64,000 nt of DNA, taken from positions 3,844,001 through 3,908,000 of the forward strand of contig JAEUWY010000005.1 in the NCBI GenBank assembly GCA_022059125.1, read 5' to 3'. Positions 45,831 through 58,578 of the stretch are shown one piece after another. The stretch's first letter is position 1; each line of letters opens with the position of its first letter. The notes beneath the pieces were generated by a model, which had not been told where the DNA came from, did no database searches, and saw nothing but the letters and a program-made list of their open reading frames with translations. The translations under genes were made by a program, and so were the position numbers. Source of the DNA: Corynespora cassiicola (taxonomy: Eukaryota; Ascomycota; Dothideomycetes; Pleosporales; Corynesporascaceae).

Positions 45831-46690
45831 TTATTATTTCTTTTTTTATTACTTTTTTATTCTGTTTTTTAAATATTACTAAAAACTATTAGTTTATTAC
45901 TATAGGTGTTACAAGTAAAATACGTTACTTTATATTTAACTTATTTACTAGTATTAGCGTTATAGTACTCTCTGCTATAGCTTAGTTTAGTACGTTATTA
46001 GTATTATAGGTTTTAGTTTTAATATAATTTTATACGCAGTTCGTACAGTTTCTAATTAATATTAATAAATTTATTTATAAGTTATTTAAGCGTGTTAAGC
46101 TAAGCTCTAGAACGTATAAGTTTTTTTTTAATATTAAACTTAAATTTTTAGCAGTATATTATTATAAGTGCTTTATTATTTTATTCTGTGAGGATCGACA
46201 GTTGCTAAAATTTATTAGTATAGTTAGTAGCTAAAGCCTGTTATTTAAAATATTAGATATTTTATTTAGTAATTATATTTTTGTTAGCGATTCTAAAAAC
46301 TTATTTAATTTTTTTTTTAAATTTATTAAAGTTTTCTATTTATTCGTTAACGTTGTCGTTAGCTTTACTATTCTTATACTTAATAAAAGCTAGTTTAATC
46401 TATTAAAGTGTTTTGTTTTTTATGTACGTAGCTGCAAATATAACGCGTTTTTTTTTTTTAATATTTCTATTTTAAAAATTAAAAAATAAGTTAAGCTGTA
46501 AAAGCCAGTTTTTAAGCTTACTTCATTCTTTATAGTAAAAGTTAGATATTACTATTTTAATAGAATTGTTGTCTGCTGTGTTAAATTATATAATTATACT
46601 AGTAGTAGCTTTAGTACTAACAGTACTACTAATTAGAGTTAAAAGTACGCGTAATTCTAAAGTAATACTTATTTTAAAAAGTATTTATAA

Positions 46691-47059
46691 TATTAAAGCT
46701 GTACTACAGGCTATAAGTAAAACTAGAAAGTAAGTAGCTGCTTAAGTTAATTTTTAGAAATAAATACTAGTAGAATTACGTAAGTAAAATAATGTGCGAT
46801 ATATTATATAGATCTCTATATTAGTAATAGAGTATAATAAGTTAATAGTTAATTCTAAATAATAGATTTGCTAATAAAGTAAATATAATTATAGAGTATA
46901 ATTATGTAGACTATATATATATACCTGAGGCTTCTGCTTAGTACTGCTTAGTTACTTAGTACTGCTAAGCAGACTAATTAACTAAGTACGTTACGTGACT
47001 AGCTATAGCAGTACAACTCTGTTAGTTCTGTTATTAGCCTACGTTTGTAGCTTATAATA
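46691..47059 (-). repeat. 5' LTR of Gypsy A
   Basis: 369 bp, facing the LTR at 40259-40627. It is the upstream LTR in the minus-strand reading direction and is followed by the TTAAT target duplication. Confidence 0.92.
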
Positions 47060-47064
47060 TTAAT

Positions 47065-48068
47065 CTCTAATATTCTAATTTATTTAGTAGTAATAAGAAT
47101 TAACTTAAACTTATATCTATTTTTAAGCTTTTTTAAAAAAAATTTATAATTTTTTATACTTTATATATCTAAAAAGCTAGAGCTAAAGTATTCTAGTAGT
47201 TTAGCTTTTTTTAAAGTTTTAAAAGTTTAGGTTTTTTTAAATATTAACTCTAATAAAGTTTAGAGCTAAATAAAACTTAGTATAAAGTTATTTCTAAGTT
47301 TATATATAGTAGAGTAATTCAGACGTAATCTATTAATAACAGAAATTTACTTTAATTATTTTAATAATAGCTTATAAATAGCTTTAGTTTCTAGTTAATA
47401 TATTAGTTTATAATTTTAGTTTAGCTGTTTATTTTTTTATAGTATATAGTAAATAGTTTAACTTTAACGCTAATAATATAATAAAATTTAAACTAAAAGC
47501 TAGAAACAAACTGTAGTTTTTAGTTAAATATAATAATTTTTAAAATATATTTAAATTAGTATATCTACTAAGTAAATAGATAAGCTATACTACGTGCGTT
47601 AATATTTTTATAATATAAAATTAATACAGCTTACTTAGAAAGTTAATTAATAATTACTAAAATTTAGTTATACTTAGTTTTATTGCAGGGGAATTTTTTA
47701 AAGTTTATATAAAAATATTATATAAATTTATTTAGAATAAAAAAAAATAGATTTTTTTAGTAGTTTAAATTTATTTTAAATATATCTGTTAACAGGCAAA
47801 ACAGTTTTTTATATATTATTTATATAAATTAACTATATTTTTTTAGTAGTATTTTTAGACTAGTAACTAGTAGATTTTTATAGAGCTAGAGTATGCAGAA
47901 AAAACTTAGTTATAAATTTTTTATATTAAGTGTATAATAAACATAAAATTCTAAAAAATATACAATTAATATTAATATAATATAAGTCTGTTTTATGTCT
48001 AGTACTAATTAAATAATTTTTTTTATTTTTTTATAAAGTTTAATTAACTTTTTTTTAAAAAAGTATTA
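47065..48068 (-). mobile_element. Chromovirus-like Gypsy element J, integrase core fragment
   Basis: Around 47540-47690 the minus strand reads ILVIIN-LSK-AVLILYYKNINAR-IAYLFT, then IY-FKYILKIIIFN-KLQFVSSF. This is the Gypsy integrase core, with the usual SDRGPQF segment reduced to FN-KLQF. Dashes mark stops. It is cut off at 47064 by element A and at 48069 by element B. Confidence 0.75.
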
Positions 48069-48073
48069 ATAAG

Positions 48074-48442
48074 TATTAAGGCTGTGCTATAGGCTATAAG
48101 CGAGACTAGAGAGCAAGTAGCTACTTAGGTTAATTCTTAGAAATAAATACTAGTAAAGTTACGTAAATAAAATAATATACGATATACTATACAGGTCTCT
48201 GTATTAGCGATAGAGTATAATAAATTAATAGTTAATTCTAAATAATAGATTTGCTAATAAAGTAAATATAATTATAAAGTATAATTATATAGACTATATA
48301 TATATGCCTGAGGCTTCTGCTTAGTACTACTTAGTTACTTAGTACTACTAAGTAAACTAATTAACTAAATATGTTACGTAACCAGCTATAGCGGTATAAC
48401 TCTGTTAGCCCTATTATTAGCCTATATTTATAGTTTATAATA
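48074..48442 (-). repeat. 3' LTR of Gypsy B
   Basis: 369 bp. Begins TATTAAGGCTGTGC, where the original TG start shows one RIP change. Confidence 0.9.
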
Positions 48443-51400
48443 CTATTCTCTTTCTAGCCTAGCTTAGTTTTTTAAGCTAATATATAACGTATAGATTTTT
48501 TTTATTACTGTCTATTTTTGTAATAATATCTAAAATACTAACAGTTTCTAGTACTATCTGCTGTTATTATTTAGCTAATTTTATTAAAGCTGTAGAAGAA
48601 GTTATAATTTAAAAATATTTAATTTATATAAAGCATAAACAAGTATATAAAATATATATTTATTTTAAAAAGTATAGTAAGTGTTTATATTGCAGGTAGC
48701 GGTGTAATATTTACATTACTTAGTCTAAGTTTTAGTATTTTACTAAAAAAAAAAAATTATAATAATAAATAAAAAAGTTATATAAAGCGCAGAATGCAGC
48801 TGTAAAAGTATATAAAATTTTTTTAAAAAACTTATAAGTAGTAAAAGCTAAAAAAAAGCAGCTTTATTAATAAATAGACTTATTTAATCGTTATGCGGAG
48901 AAAACTATATTAATAAAAAAATAAAATTTAAAAAAGTAAAAGTAGTAGAAACGCGAAGCGTTGTTTAAAATTTTTACTTTTAACAGTTTTTTTAAAAGTT
49001 TTACTTTTAATTTTTTTCTGAGTACTTAGAGCGCTATTAAAAGTTTTTCTAATAACTTCTAAAAAGTACCCGTATCGTCCGCTAGTTCTTAAGTATTTAG
49101 TTATATATAATATATTACCTTTTTTTAGATATATTTTCTTTAATTATTTCTGTGTAGTAGTAGAGATAATTTTATTTTTAGCTTTTTTTAAGTAGTTACT
49201 AACAGTTTTTTAGATTTTGTTTTAGTTTCTAAGTATTTTCTAAATTTAAGTATTTTTTTTATTTAACTAACTATTTCTGTACGAAATAAATATTATAGAA
49301 TTTATTTTATTTTATTTTACGGTAGCCTACTAGCGCTTCTACTTTAAATTTAACTTTTTCTTCTATCTCGTAATAAAAGTATTTTTAAATTAGTATTTCG
49401 GCGTCAGCAGATTCTAATAGTAATATATAAAATATTAAATATATTCTAGTATTAGTAGAGAGTTAGAGTTTATAGTTAACTAGTCTCTTTCGTTCTAGAA
49501 TTAAAAATAGTCCAACGTTAACGTAATCTAATTTTTTACTTAATTATATTATTTAAAGATTTTTTATAAAAAAATACACTTTATCCCCTCTTTTTAGCTA
49601 AAGTACTATTTTTTATTTTTAGTTAGTATAAAAAATAGTTTTACGTTGTGCTGTTTTAATATTTTTCTATAATTATTTATAAAGTTTTTATAATTTTTCT
49701 AATTTATTTATTACTTAACTTACAACTAGCTTAATTTGTTTTTTCTTAATTTTTAGTAATAGAAAATTTAAATATATCCCGTGTAATACGTAATAAAAAA
49801 ATTACTTTATTATTACTAATTTTTTATTATTAAATACAAGTTATGCTATAAATAGTAGTAATACTTAATTATTTTATTTTTAGTTGCTATACATCTGTAG
49901 ATATATTTTTATAGTCTAGTTTATTTTTTCTGTTTAACTGTCTGTCTGTAGATAATATACTATTAATAATTTTTTTTTAATTTTAATAGCTAATATTAGT
50001 ATTATTTAGTAGTTTAATATAAAAAGTTTATCTCTGTTACTAATAATTAATTAAAATAATCTGTAATACCTAACTACGCGATCTAAAATAATCTATACTA
50101 GTTCTAGCGTAGTATAGTTATTTTTAAATAGAATTATTTCTACGTATTTTATAAATCTGTTTATAACTACTAAAATAGTATTATAAAGTATTTTAAAAAC
50201 TAGGTTGTAAGACGTTAGTAGTCTAGTAATAAAGTTTATAGTAATATCTATTTAAAATTTATTTAGTATTTTTATAGCTTATAGTTTTCTATATTAAGCG
50301 TGTGTACTGTGCTTATTTTTCTAATATATTATATATTTTTTAATAAACTTTATTACTTTGCTTTTTAATCTAGAAATATTATACGTTTATTATATTAGTT
50401 TAATTATTTATTTAATATTTAGATGTCTATACAACAGATCTTTGTAATACTACTAAATAATAGTTTAGTAAAGTTCTTCTAGTACTTATTAATATACTGT
50501 TATAATAAAATTAATACTGTGTGCTGGTTTTAAAGTACTGTCTAGCGCTTACTTAAAAATAACAGCTTTATTTATTAACTTAGTTTCTGTAATATCCGTT
50601 TTTTAACTTAAAACATCTGCTTTTCTATTTTTTTTACTTAATATATAGATAATTTTAAATTTATACTGTTTTAGTTTTTTACTCTATTTAATATATTATT
50701 AGTCTAATAGTTTAGTTATTATAAATATTATTAGGTTTTTATAGTTTAAGTATACTGTAAGTTCTAAATAACTTTCTATATAAATTTTTTAATACTTAAA
50801 AAAGTCTATAATAGCAAGTAATTTTTTATTATAAATATTATAGTTTTTTTTAGCTCCGCTAAACTTTTTTAAATAGTAAATAATTAAATACTATTTACTT
50901 TTTTTTTTAACTAATATATACTTTTATTACTAAGTCTAATACGTCTGTTTCCATACGTAAAAGTTTTCTACTAATAAAAAATATAAAAACTAGTAGTAAT
51001 ATACTTGCTTTTTTAAGTGTTTTAAAAGCTTATTATTAGTCTGTATCTTACTTAAATAGTATATTTTTTTTTATTAATTTAGTAAGTAGTAGTGCTTTTT
51101 TTAAGTAGTAATTAATAAACTGTCTATTAAAATTACAGAATTCTTAAAAAAATTATATATTTTTAACGTTCTTTAGCGTTAGCTAGTTCTTAACTACTTT
51201 AATTTTTTTTAAACTAATTTTAATTCTGTGTTTTTCTATAATATATTCTAAAAATTTAATTTTTTTTTTATAAAATTTATATTTCTCTAGTTTAAGTCGT
51301 AGCTCTGCTTTTTCTAAATATTTTAGTACTGTTTATACATGCTGGACGTGTTTTTTAAAGTTCTTAGAAAAAACTAAGATATTATCTAAGTATGCGATAA

Positions 51401-52911
51401 CAAATATGTCTAAATATACTTTTAATATGTTATTAATAAGTATCTGATATGTCGCAGGTGCGTTAGTAAAACTGAATAGTATTATAAGATATTTATTGTG
51501 TCTTTTTGTCCGTTTGCGCGTTACAGGCGATTCTTTCTACTATACAGACGTTTTTATTAAATCTCTTCTGTATTTCTTAAAAGCTTTAGCTAATTTTTAT
51601 ATCTTTTTAAAATTTTTATTTATTTTAAATTGTGCGAGTTTAGGTAGCGTACTGTTATTGCTGTTTTTTTTAAACTTATAACTAGCGTTATTTAAATAGT
51701 TTTTATAATTATATGCTTTATAAAAAGCTTTTTTTTTTTAAAGTTAATTTTTTTAAATTTAACTTCTTTACAGATACTTCTAAACTCTGTTTAAGTGCTT
51801 TTATTTTAATACTAAATATAATTAAAAATTTTTTTTATTTTTCTGTCTCGCAGTAGTTCGCTGTTACAGATAAATTCTATTTTATAAAATTTTTCTATAA
51901 TAACTTTCTATTTATCGTCTACGTTAGATTTATTATTTAAAGTAGTTTATAATATATTTAGCTGTTAAATAATTTTATTTTTTAATTAACAGTTTTTTAT
52001 AATATAGCCTGTTTTTCCACACGCGTAGCAGATTATAGCCTTACTTTTAAACTTATTATTTTTTTTTTATTATTTTTTTATTCTGCTTTTTAGATATTAC
52101 CGAGAACTATTAGTTTATTACTATAGATGTTATAAGTAAAATACGTTACCTTACGTTTAACTTATTTATTAGTATTAGCGTTATAATACTTTTTACTATA
52201 ACTTAGTTTAGTACGTTATTAGTATTATAGGTTTTAGTTTTAATGTAATTCTGTACGCAGTTCGTACAGTTTCTAATTAATATTAATAAACTTATTTATA
52301 AGTTATTTAAGTGTGTTAAGCTAAGCTCTAGAACGTATAAGTTTTTTTTTAATATTAGACTTAAGTTTTTAGCAGTATATTATTATAAATACTTTATTAT
52401 TTTATTCTATAAGAATTAATAGTTACTAAAATTTATTAGTATAGTTAGCAGCTAAAGCCTGTTATTTAAAATATTAAATATTTTATTTAGTAATTATATC
52501 TTTATTAGCAATTCTAAAAACTTATTTAATTTTTTTTTTAAATTTATTAAAGTTTTTTATTTATTTATTAACGTCGTCGTTAGCTTCGCCGTTCTTATAC
52601 TTAATAAAAACTAGTTTAATCTATTAAAGTATTTTGCTTTTTATATATATAGCTGCAAACATAACGCGTTTTTTTTTTTTAATATTTTTACTTTAAAAGT
52701 TAAAAAATAAGTTAAGCTGTAAAAGCTAGTTTTTAAACTTACTTTATTTTTTATAGTAAAAGTTAGATATTACTACTTTAATAGAATTATTATCTGCTGT
52801 GTTAAGTTATATAATTATACTAGTAGTAGTTTTAGTACTAATAGTACTACTAGTTAAAGTTAAAAGTGCGCGTAATTCTAAAGTAGTACTTATTTTAAAA
52901 AGTATTTATAA

Positions 52912-53280
52912 TATTAAAACTGTGCTATAGACTATAAGTAAAACTAAAAAGTAAGCAGCTGCTTAAATTAATTTTTAGAAATAAATACTAGTAAAGTTAT
53001 ATAAGTAAAATAATATATAATATACTATACAGATCTCTGTATTAGCGATAAAGCACAATAAATTAATAGTTAATTCTAAATAATAAATTTACTAATAAAG
53101 TAAATATAATTATAAAGTATAATTGTGTAAACTATATATATATATCTAAGACTTCTGCTTAGTACTGCTTAGTTACTTAGTACTGCTAAGCAGACTAATT
53201 AACTAAGCACGTCACGTAACCAGCCATAGCAGTATAACTCTATCGGCCCCGTTATTAGCCCACGTTTGTAGCTTATAACA
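52912..53280 (-). repeat. 5' LTR of Gypsy B
   Basis: 369 bp. Ends GCTTATAACA, the only LTR copy in the window that keeps the unmutated CA terminus; its start is RIPed. Confidence 0.9.
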
Positions 53281-53285
53281 ATAAG

Positions 53286-54830
53286 TTTAAAAAAATTAAA
53301 GTTTATAGAGTTTTTAGAAAATATCGCATATATATAAATAATATACTTAGTTTAAACTTTAATATATTTTTAAGCTAACTTAGCGTTAATTTAAAAATTA
53401 AAGTAATATTATTTAATTAATATATAAGAATAATTGTCACGCTAGATAGCAGAAAAAAAATTTATATTCTATTTATAATAACTAAGAATATTAGCTTTAG
53501 CGTTATTTTTACTTAAAATATATTTAATATAAAAATTAAAAAGTGCTAAATTTTTTGTTTATTTTATTTATTACGTATTAAAAACTTTAGTAGTTATAAA
53601 ATATTTAAATAATTTATAGTTAAAATATATTTAGATTTAATATTTTACAGAAAAAAAATTAGCTTAATATTTTTTAAAAACAGTAATAATAGTAAAAAGT
53701 TTTTTATTATATATTTTTTAGTTTAGTTTAGAGCTAAATAAAGTTTTACTGTAAAAAGTATAAAAGTACTATTTTCTATTAGCGTGTTACTAGAATTATA
53801 TACCTATAATTATACTATTTAATATATCTATTTTTAGTTTTATAAGTAATTTAAAATTAAAATAGTATAGCGTTAGAATAGAAAAAAAAGCTTTTTTTAA
53901 AGTTTTAAAAGCTTAATTACACGCTAAAGTTTATTTAAAAAATATTATAAAACTTTAAAGTATACTACTAATTAAAAAAACAATTTAAAAATATTTTAGT
54001 ATAAATTATTAATAGAAGCTAGTAAATTTTAAAAATAATTTTATTTTAGTAATAGTAGTAGGTTAAATTTAGTTCTGTAGAGCTTCTACTTTTTCTAAAT
54101 TTACTTTTAGTTTTTAATTAGTTAAAATATATTTTAAGTATTAAGTGTATTTTATATAAAATTTAAATTTAGCTATATTTATCTGTAATTTAGTTTAACG
54201 TAATTATTCTAAAACAGTTTTAATATACTAAATATAAATTAGTTTATTTTTAAAGTAAATAAAAATATTATTTAAGTATATAATACAGAAGTCGTTAAAA
54301 TAGTTTATTAAAACGTTATTTATATACTGCTAAAATATAGCTGGACTATTATACAGCTTAAATAGAAAAACTTTATATTTATATATTCTGTATTATATTT
54401 AAAAAGTAGTATATTTTTTACTATTAAAATTTATATAAATTTTATTAAACGTAGCGTAAATATTTAATTTTATAAGAAACTTAGCTTTACTAAATTTTAC
54501 TAGCAGTTTATTTATTTAAAATATTAAATAAATATTTTTTTTAAGTAAAAGTGCTTAGTTTATAATAGTTAACGCATACTTTTAGTTTTTTATTTAATTT
54601 ATAAATATAGAAAATAAAAAATACAAAAAAGCTTCGGCTTTATTTAATAAAACTATATTAAAGTTAAATTATTATAAATTTTTAAATAGCTTTAAGTTTT
54701 TTAAAATTTTACTTATATAAAAAACTATAGCTATTTAGAAAAAATTTAGTTAAAATAATTTTATAATTATATAGTTAATATAGAGAGAGATAGAGTGCGG
54801 CTTTTAGATTAAATATATTCTAATAAAATT
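53286..54830 (-). mobile_element. Chromovirus-like Gypsy element J, reverse transcriptase fragment
   Basis: The minus strand between about 54610 and 54220 reads KFSKAKFLIKLNIYATFN, then YKYKVFLFKLYNSPAIF and finally NDFCIIYLNNIFIY. This is a Gypsy RT clearly different from the A/B family (YNSPA and FCIIYL against TNAPA and FIIIYL). Together with 47065-48068 and 39800-40258 it gives the RT, integrase and chromodomain-like order of one older element, interrupted twice. RIP stops throughout. Confidence 0.75.
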
Positions 54831-54832
54831 TA

Positions 54833-55903
54833 ATGTAAACTACAAGCGAGCGACGCATACAAGCGAGCGACGCACTTAATACCAAGCATTTATATAAAAT
54901 TTTAAAGCTAAATAGCTTTTTAATTATAATACTTATTAAGAAAGAATTTAATGTTTATAAAGCTAAAATATATAGCTTTTTATAAATATAAAAACTTTAT
55001 TTATAAATTTATAAATACAAAAGTTATTAAGTTTTAAAATTTATATAAAATAGTATAAGTTTAGTTAATATAATAACTTTAAAATAGCTATAATAAATTA
55101 TACTATTTTTTTTATAAATAAAATACGTATATATTAATATACTTAATTTATTATTATAGTATATAGTGCTTATTTTAGTATAGTTTATTTAGTTTATTCT
55201 AATAATACTAAAAAAATTATTTTTTAAATTTATATACTATATATTTAAATTAAAACTTTTTAAAAAACTTTTAACTTAATATATTTTATATTAAAAACTA
55301 TTTTTAGTAATTTTTTTTTAAAAAAAAAGTTAAAATTAGTATTTTATATAAGTAAATATATAGTACTAAAATTATATTTTTACTTTAATACTTAATTTTA
55401 GTATTTATTTTAATAAAATATTTTATTTTTGATATTACTTTATAGTATTTAGTTTATAATAAGCTTATAATTATTTAAAAAGCTACTATTATTTAAAAGT
55501 TTAATTATATAAACTGTTTTTAAGTAATATATTAAAATAAAATAAATACACTATACTATAAAAAGCACTGTATACTATAATAATAAATTTAGTATACTAA
55601 TATATATTTATTTAGCTTATAAAAAAAATATTATAATTTATTATAGCTATTTTAAAGCTATTATATTAACTAAACTAATGCTACTTTATATAAACTTTAA
55701 AATTAAATAACTTTTTTACTAATAAATTTATAAATAAAAATTTTATATTTATAAAACATTATAAATTCTATCTTTATAAATATTAAATTTTTTATTTTAA
55801 TAGCTATTATATTTAAAAAGTTATTTAGCTTTAAAATTTTATATAAATGCTTAGCATTAAGTGCGTCGCTCGCTTATATGCGTCGCTCGCTTATAGTTTA
55901 CGT
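54833..55903. mobile_element. Foldback-type DNA element, nearly palindromic (1071 bp)
   Basis: Ends are ACGTAAACTAC-type inverted repeats (left one RIPed to ATGTAAAC) next to TA on both sides. Each is followed by two copies of a GCGAGCGACGCA motif. Inverted homology then continues inward for about 350-450 bp on each side, for example 55145-55190 with 55540-55600. A short unpaired centre remains and there is no coding potential. The terminal design matches the full-length Fot1/Pogo element at 56727, suggesting mobilisation by that family. Confidence 0.8.
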
Positions 55904-55905
55904 TA

Positions 55906-56724
55906 TATATAAAAAATAGTTAGTTTAGTATTAGAGAAATAATAGTTTTATTTAAAAAATAGAAGTTTTAAATTTATCAGTTAATTTCGTAAATAGTTAT
56001 TATAAAAAATTTATTTTTAAATTATTTTATTTAAAAATAAAAAGTATTGGCAGATATAGCAGCTATTTAAAAACTATAGTTAAGTTTAGAATAGTATTAG
56101 GCGTTAGTTAGAAAAAAGCGTTTAAGCTAAAAAAGTTTAAGTTTTTAAAGTTAATATAGATAAGTTTTTAAATTTCTTTAGTTTCTTATATATTTTTTTT
56201 TTATAAAATATTTTTATAAAAAATATTTTATTTTATTTTCTAGTTTATTGTAAAAAGATATAAGCGTTAAAAAATAAGTAAAATAAATATATAAAAAAAT
56301 AATTATATTAAGCTAGCTATATAATCCAGTTGTGTTCTGTATTTAGTTTAAGCTTAAATTTTTTTTATCTATTTTAGACTAATAATATAGTTCTAGAATT
56401 TCAGATTAAGAATAATAAAAAAATAATTTAAAATAGTATATTTATTTAAATAAAAATAAAAGTAAATATAATAAGTAGCGGAAGATTTAATTAAATTTTA
56501 GAAACTTTATATTTTAACTTTATAAAGTAGTTTTTAGATAAGTATCTAAAAAATATAAACTAAAAATACTGTAATAAAAGTATTAATATATAAATTTTTT
56601 TAAATACTAGTATTAATAAAAAAATACAAACAGATTTTAAGCCCGTTAGAATAGAGAACAGAAAATATTTAAAAATAGTAGCTTTTTAATAAGTTTAATA
56701 AGTTTATATTAAATAAATTATACT
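55906..56724. other. AT-rich tract, nothing recognised
   Basis: RIPed. Possibly the gag side of element J, but no motif supports this. Confidence 0.35.
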
Positions 56725-56726
56725 TA

Positions 56727-58578
56727 ACGTAAACTACAAGCGAGCGGGCTATATAAGCGAGCGGGCTACTCTCTGACTGCCCTAACGCGCATTACCTACA
56801 CCTATAATATCTTTATTAAAACTGTCTTAATTATTAAGCAACAAAAAATCTGTAATTTTTACTTTTTCTGCTATTAAAAATAATTTAGTTTAAAGTACGT
56901 AATACGCTGCTGCTGCGTATAGTATTTTTTATATAATAATAAATTATTAACGCGCTGGACAACCTGCGCGACGTAATTACTAGTTTAACTTAAAACAGCT
57001 AACTAAGTTTAAAGAGAATATAATTATTATTTATATTTTTAAGCTAGATTTATAAGAATTCGCATCTACGCTAACTGTTATATATAATATAGCTAATTAA
57101 TTACTTACAGCGCGAGATACGAACTATATTAATATTAACTAGTTTAGTAACTTTATTAAGCGTTAGCTGGATTTTTAAGTTTAATTAATTTGCTAGCAGA
57201 ATCGCTAGCGCGTTCTTTATAAAAATTCTAAAATTATTAATTTTTAGTTTAAGTTACTGTATTATATAAAGAAAAAATATAGTATTATTAATAAAAACAC
57301 GTATAACTTTAACAAGACAGGCTTTATAATAGACGTAATTTTAGCTTAATTAGTAGTTATAGCTTTAAAAAAGCGAAATTAGCTAAAAAGTACTTAGCTA
57401 GATAATTATAAGTAAGTTATAGTAATTTAGAGAATTAACGCGTACAGCTAAGTAATTTTTTTTTTTATTATTTTCGCGGGTAAGTACTATTTTTTTTTAT
57501 AGTATAAAAGTAATAATATTCTATTTAGCTAGTGTATATTGCTTAGCAAGACAGGCTAGACAATAAATAAGCTAGAAGTATATTAGTTAAAGTATTTTAA
57601 CGCTTATACGCAGAGCCGTACAGTAGAAATATACTAACTACTTATTATTAATAGCTATAAAAGCTATAATTTTCTAGTTTTTTAGAATTTTTATAAAGTA
57701 AATAAAATTATTACTCTCTGTATACTTCTGTATTTATTATACTTTTTCTAGTTTTTTAATATAAAGTGCTTTTCGCCTTTAAAGCGGGCGTACAGTAATA
57801 AAATTTTTAACTTAGCACGTAATTATATTAACTATATTAATAAAATTACTTTTTTGCTAGCTTTTAAAAAAGCTTTTAAATAATTTTTTATAGAAAGTAA
57901 TATATGCGTAAGCTTCTAAAAAATAGAAATAGTTCTATATAATTTATAGGTTATACTATTAAAGCTTAACGTAAAACTACGTACGTTTATACTAGCTATT
58001 TTTAAAACTACTTTATAAAAAACTAGAATACTAAGTAACGCGTACGAGCTAGAGGTTTAGTTAATATTAATTTAAAACAGAATTAGAAGACATAAAAGCT
58101 TATTACTAGTCTTAATTATTAAAGCTTTTACTTAGTTTAACAAAAATACTGTAATACTAACTTATAAAGTTATATTATTTTATATACGGGTTAAAAATTT
58201 TAAAAAAGCTAATAAAGCTGCTACGCAGCGTATAAAGCGAAAAAAAAAAGCAGATCTAGTATAAAAAAACTTTAATAAAAGCTAAAAAAGCTAAAATTAT
58301 AGCTTAAAAAGATATTAAAAAGTAATTAAATAAGAAGAGGCGTAAGAAAATAGTTTGTTTTAGTAGCAGCCAGCAGTTAAAACCGCGCTGCACGCGCTGC
58401 AAAGAGTAAAAATATAATTCTTATATATATAAAATAACAGTATAACTACTGTAGTTACTTCTTGTATTAAGTTATTATAGTATTTTTTTAAGGTGGTTAA
58501 GTAGGTGGTTGCGCACGCGTTGGGGCAGTCAGAGAGTAGCCCGCTCGCTTATATAACCCGCTCGCTTATAGTTTATGT
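56727..58578 (+). mobile_element. Full-length Fot1/Pogo element (1852 bp, RIPed)
   Basis: Terminal inverted repeats of about 60 bp begin ACGTAAACTACAAGCGAGC and end with the inverted counterpart. Each contains two direct GCGAGCGGGCT motifs and an inner CTGACTGCCC block. A TA duplication flanks it (56725-56726, 58579-58580). The plus-strand transposase fossil is recognisable at about 57290-57340, reading TYNFNKTGF-like codons: the first catalytic Asp is Asn through a TpG-to-TpA change. Stops are everywhere, yet the terminal repeats remain GC-rich. Confidence 0.88.

Larger units (their letters stand above)
40259..47059 (-). mobile_element. Complete Gypsy LTR retrotransposon A (6.8 kb, RIPed)
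   Basis: Two 369-bp LTRs (40259-40627 and 46691-47059) enclose a 6.1-kb interior. The whole is flanked by a TTAAT duplication (40254-40258, 47060-47064). Minus-strand coding is shown by a gag zinc knuckle near 45800 and a reverse transcriptase block near 43650. The LTR ends are RIPed forms of TGTTA...TAACA. No open frame survives, so it cannot be autonomous. Confidence 0.93.
48074..53280 (-). mobile_element. Gypsy LTR retrotransposon B with internal deletion (5.2 kb)
   Basis: LTRs at 48074-48442 and 52912-53280 are flanked by an ATAAG duplication (48069-48073, 53281-53285). Same family and orientation as A, but about 1.6 kb is missing. At about 51498 the RT codons (reading FTNAPATYQILINN and AYLDNILVF) join directly to gag-side sequence equal to A's 45285 region. 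The deletion removes the N-terminal part of RT and the protease region. It is less mutated than A in places, for example the gag knuckle CYACGKTGYIIKNC at about 51990-52036. Confidence 0.92.

Noticed and set aside
51496..51681. 61-codon plus-strand frame
   Set aside because: Antisense to the gag/RT deletion junction of Gypsy B; a chance frame in T-rich DNA.
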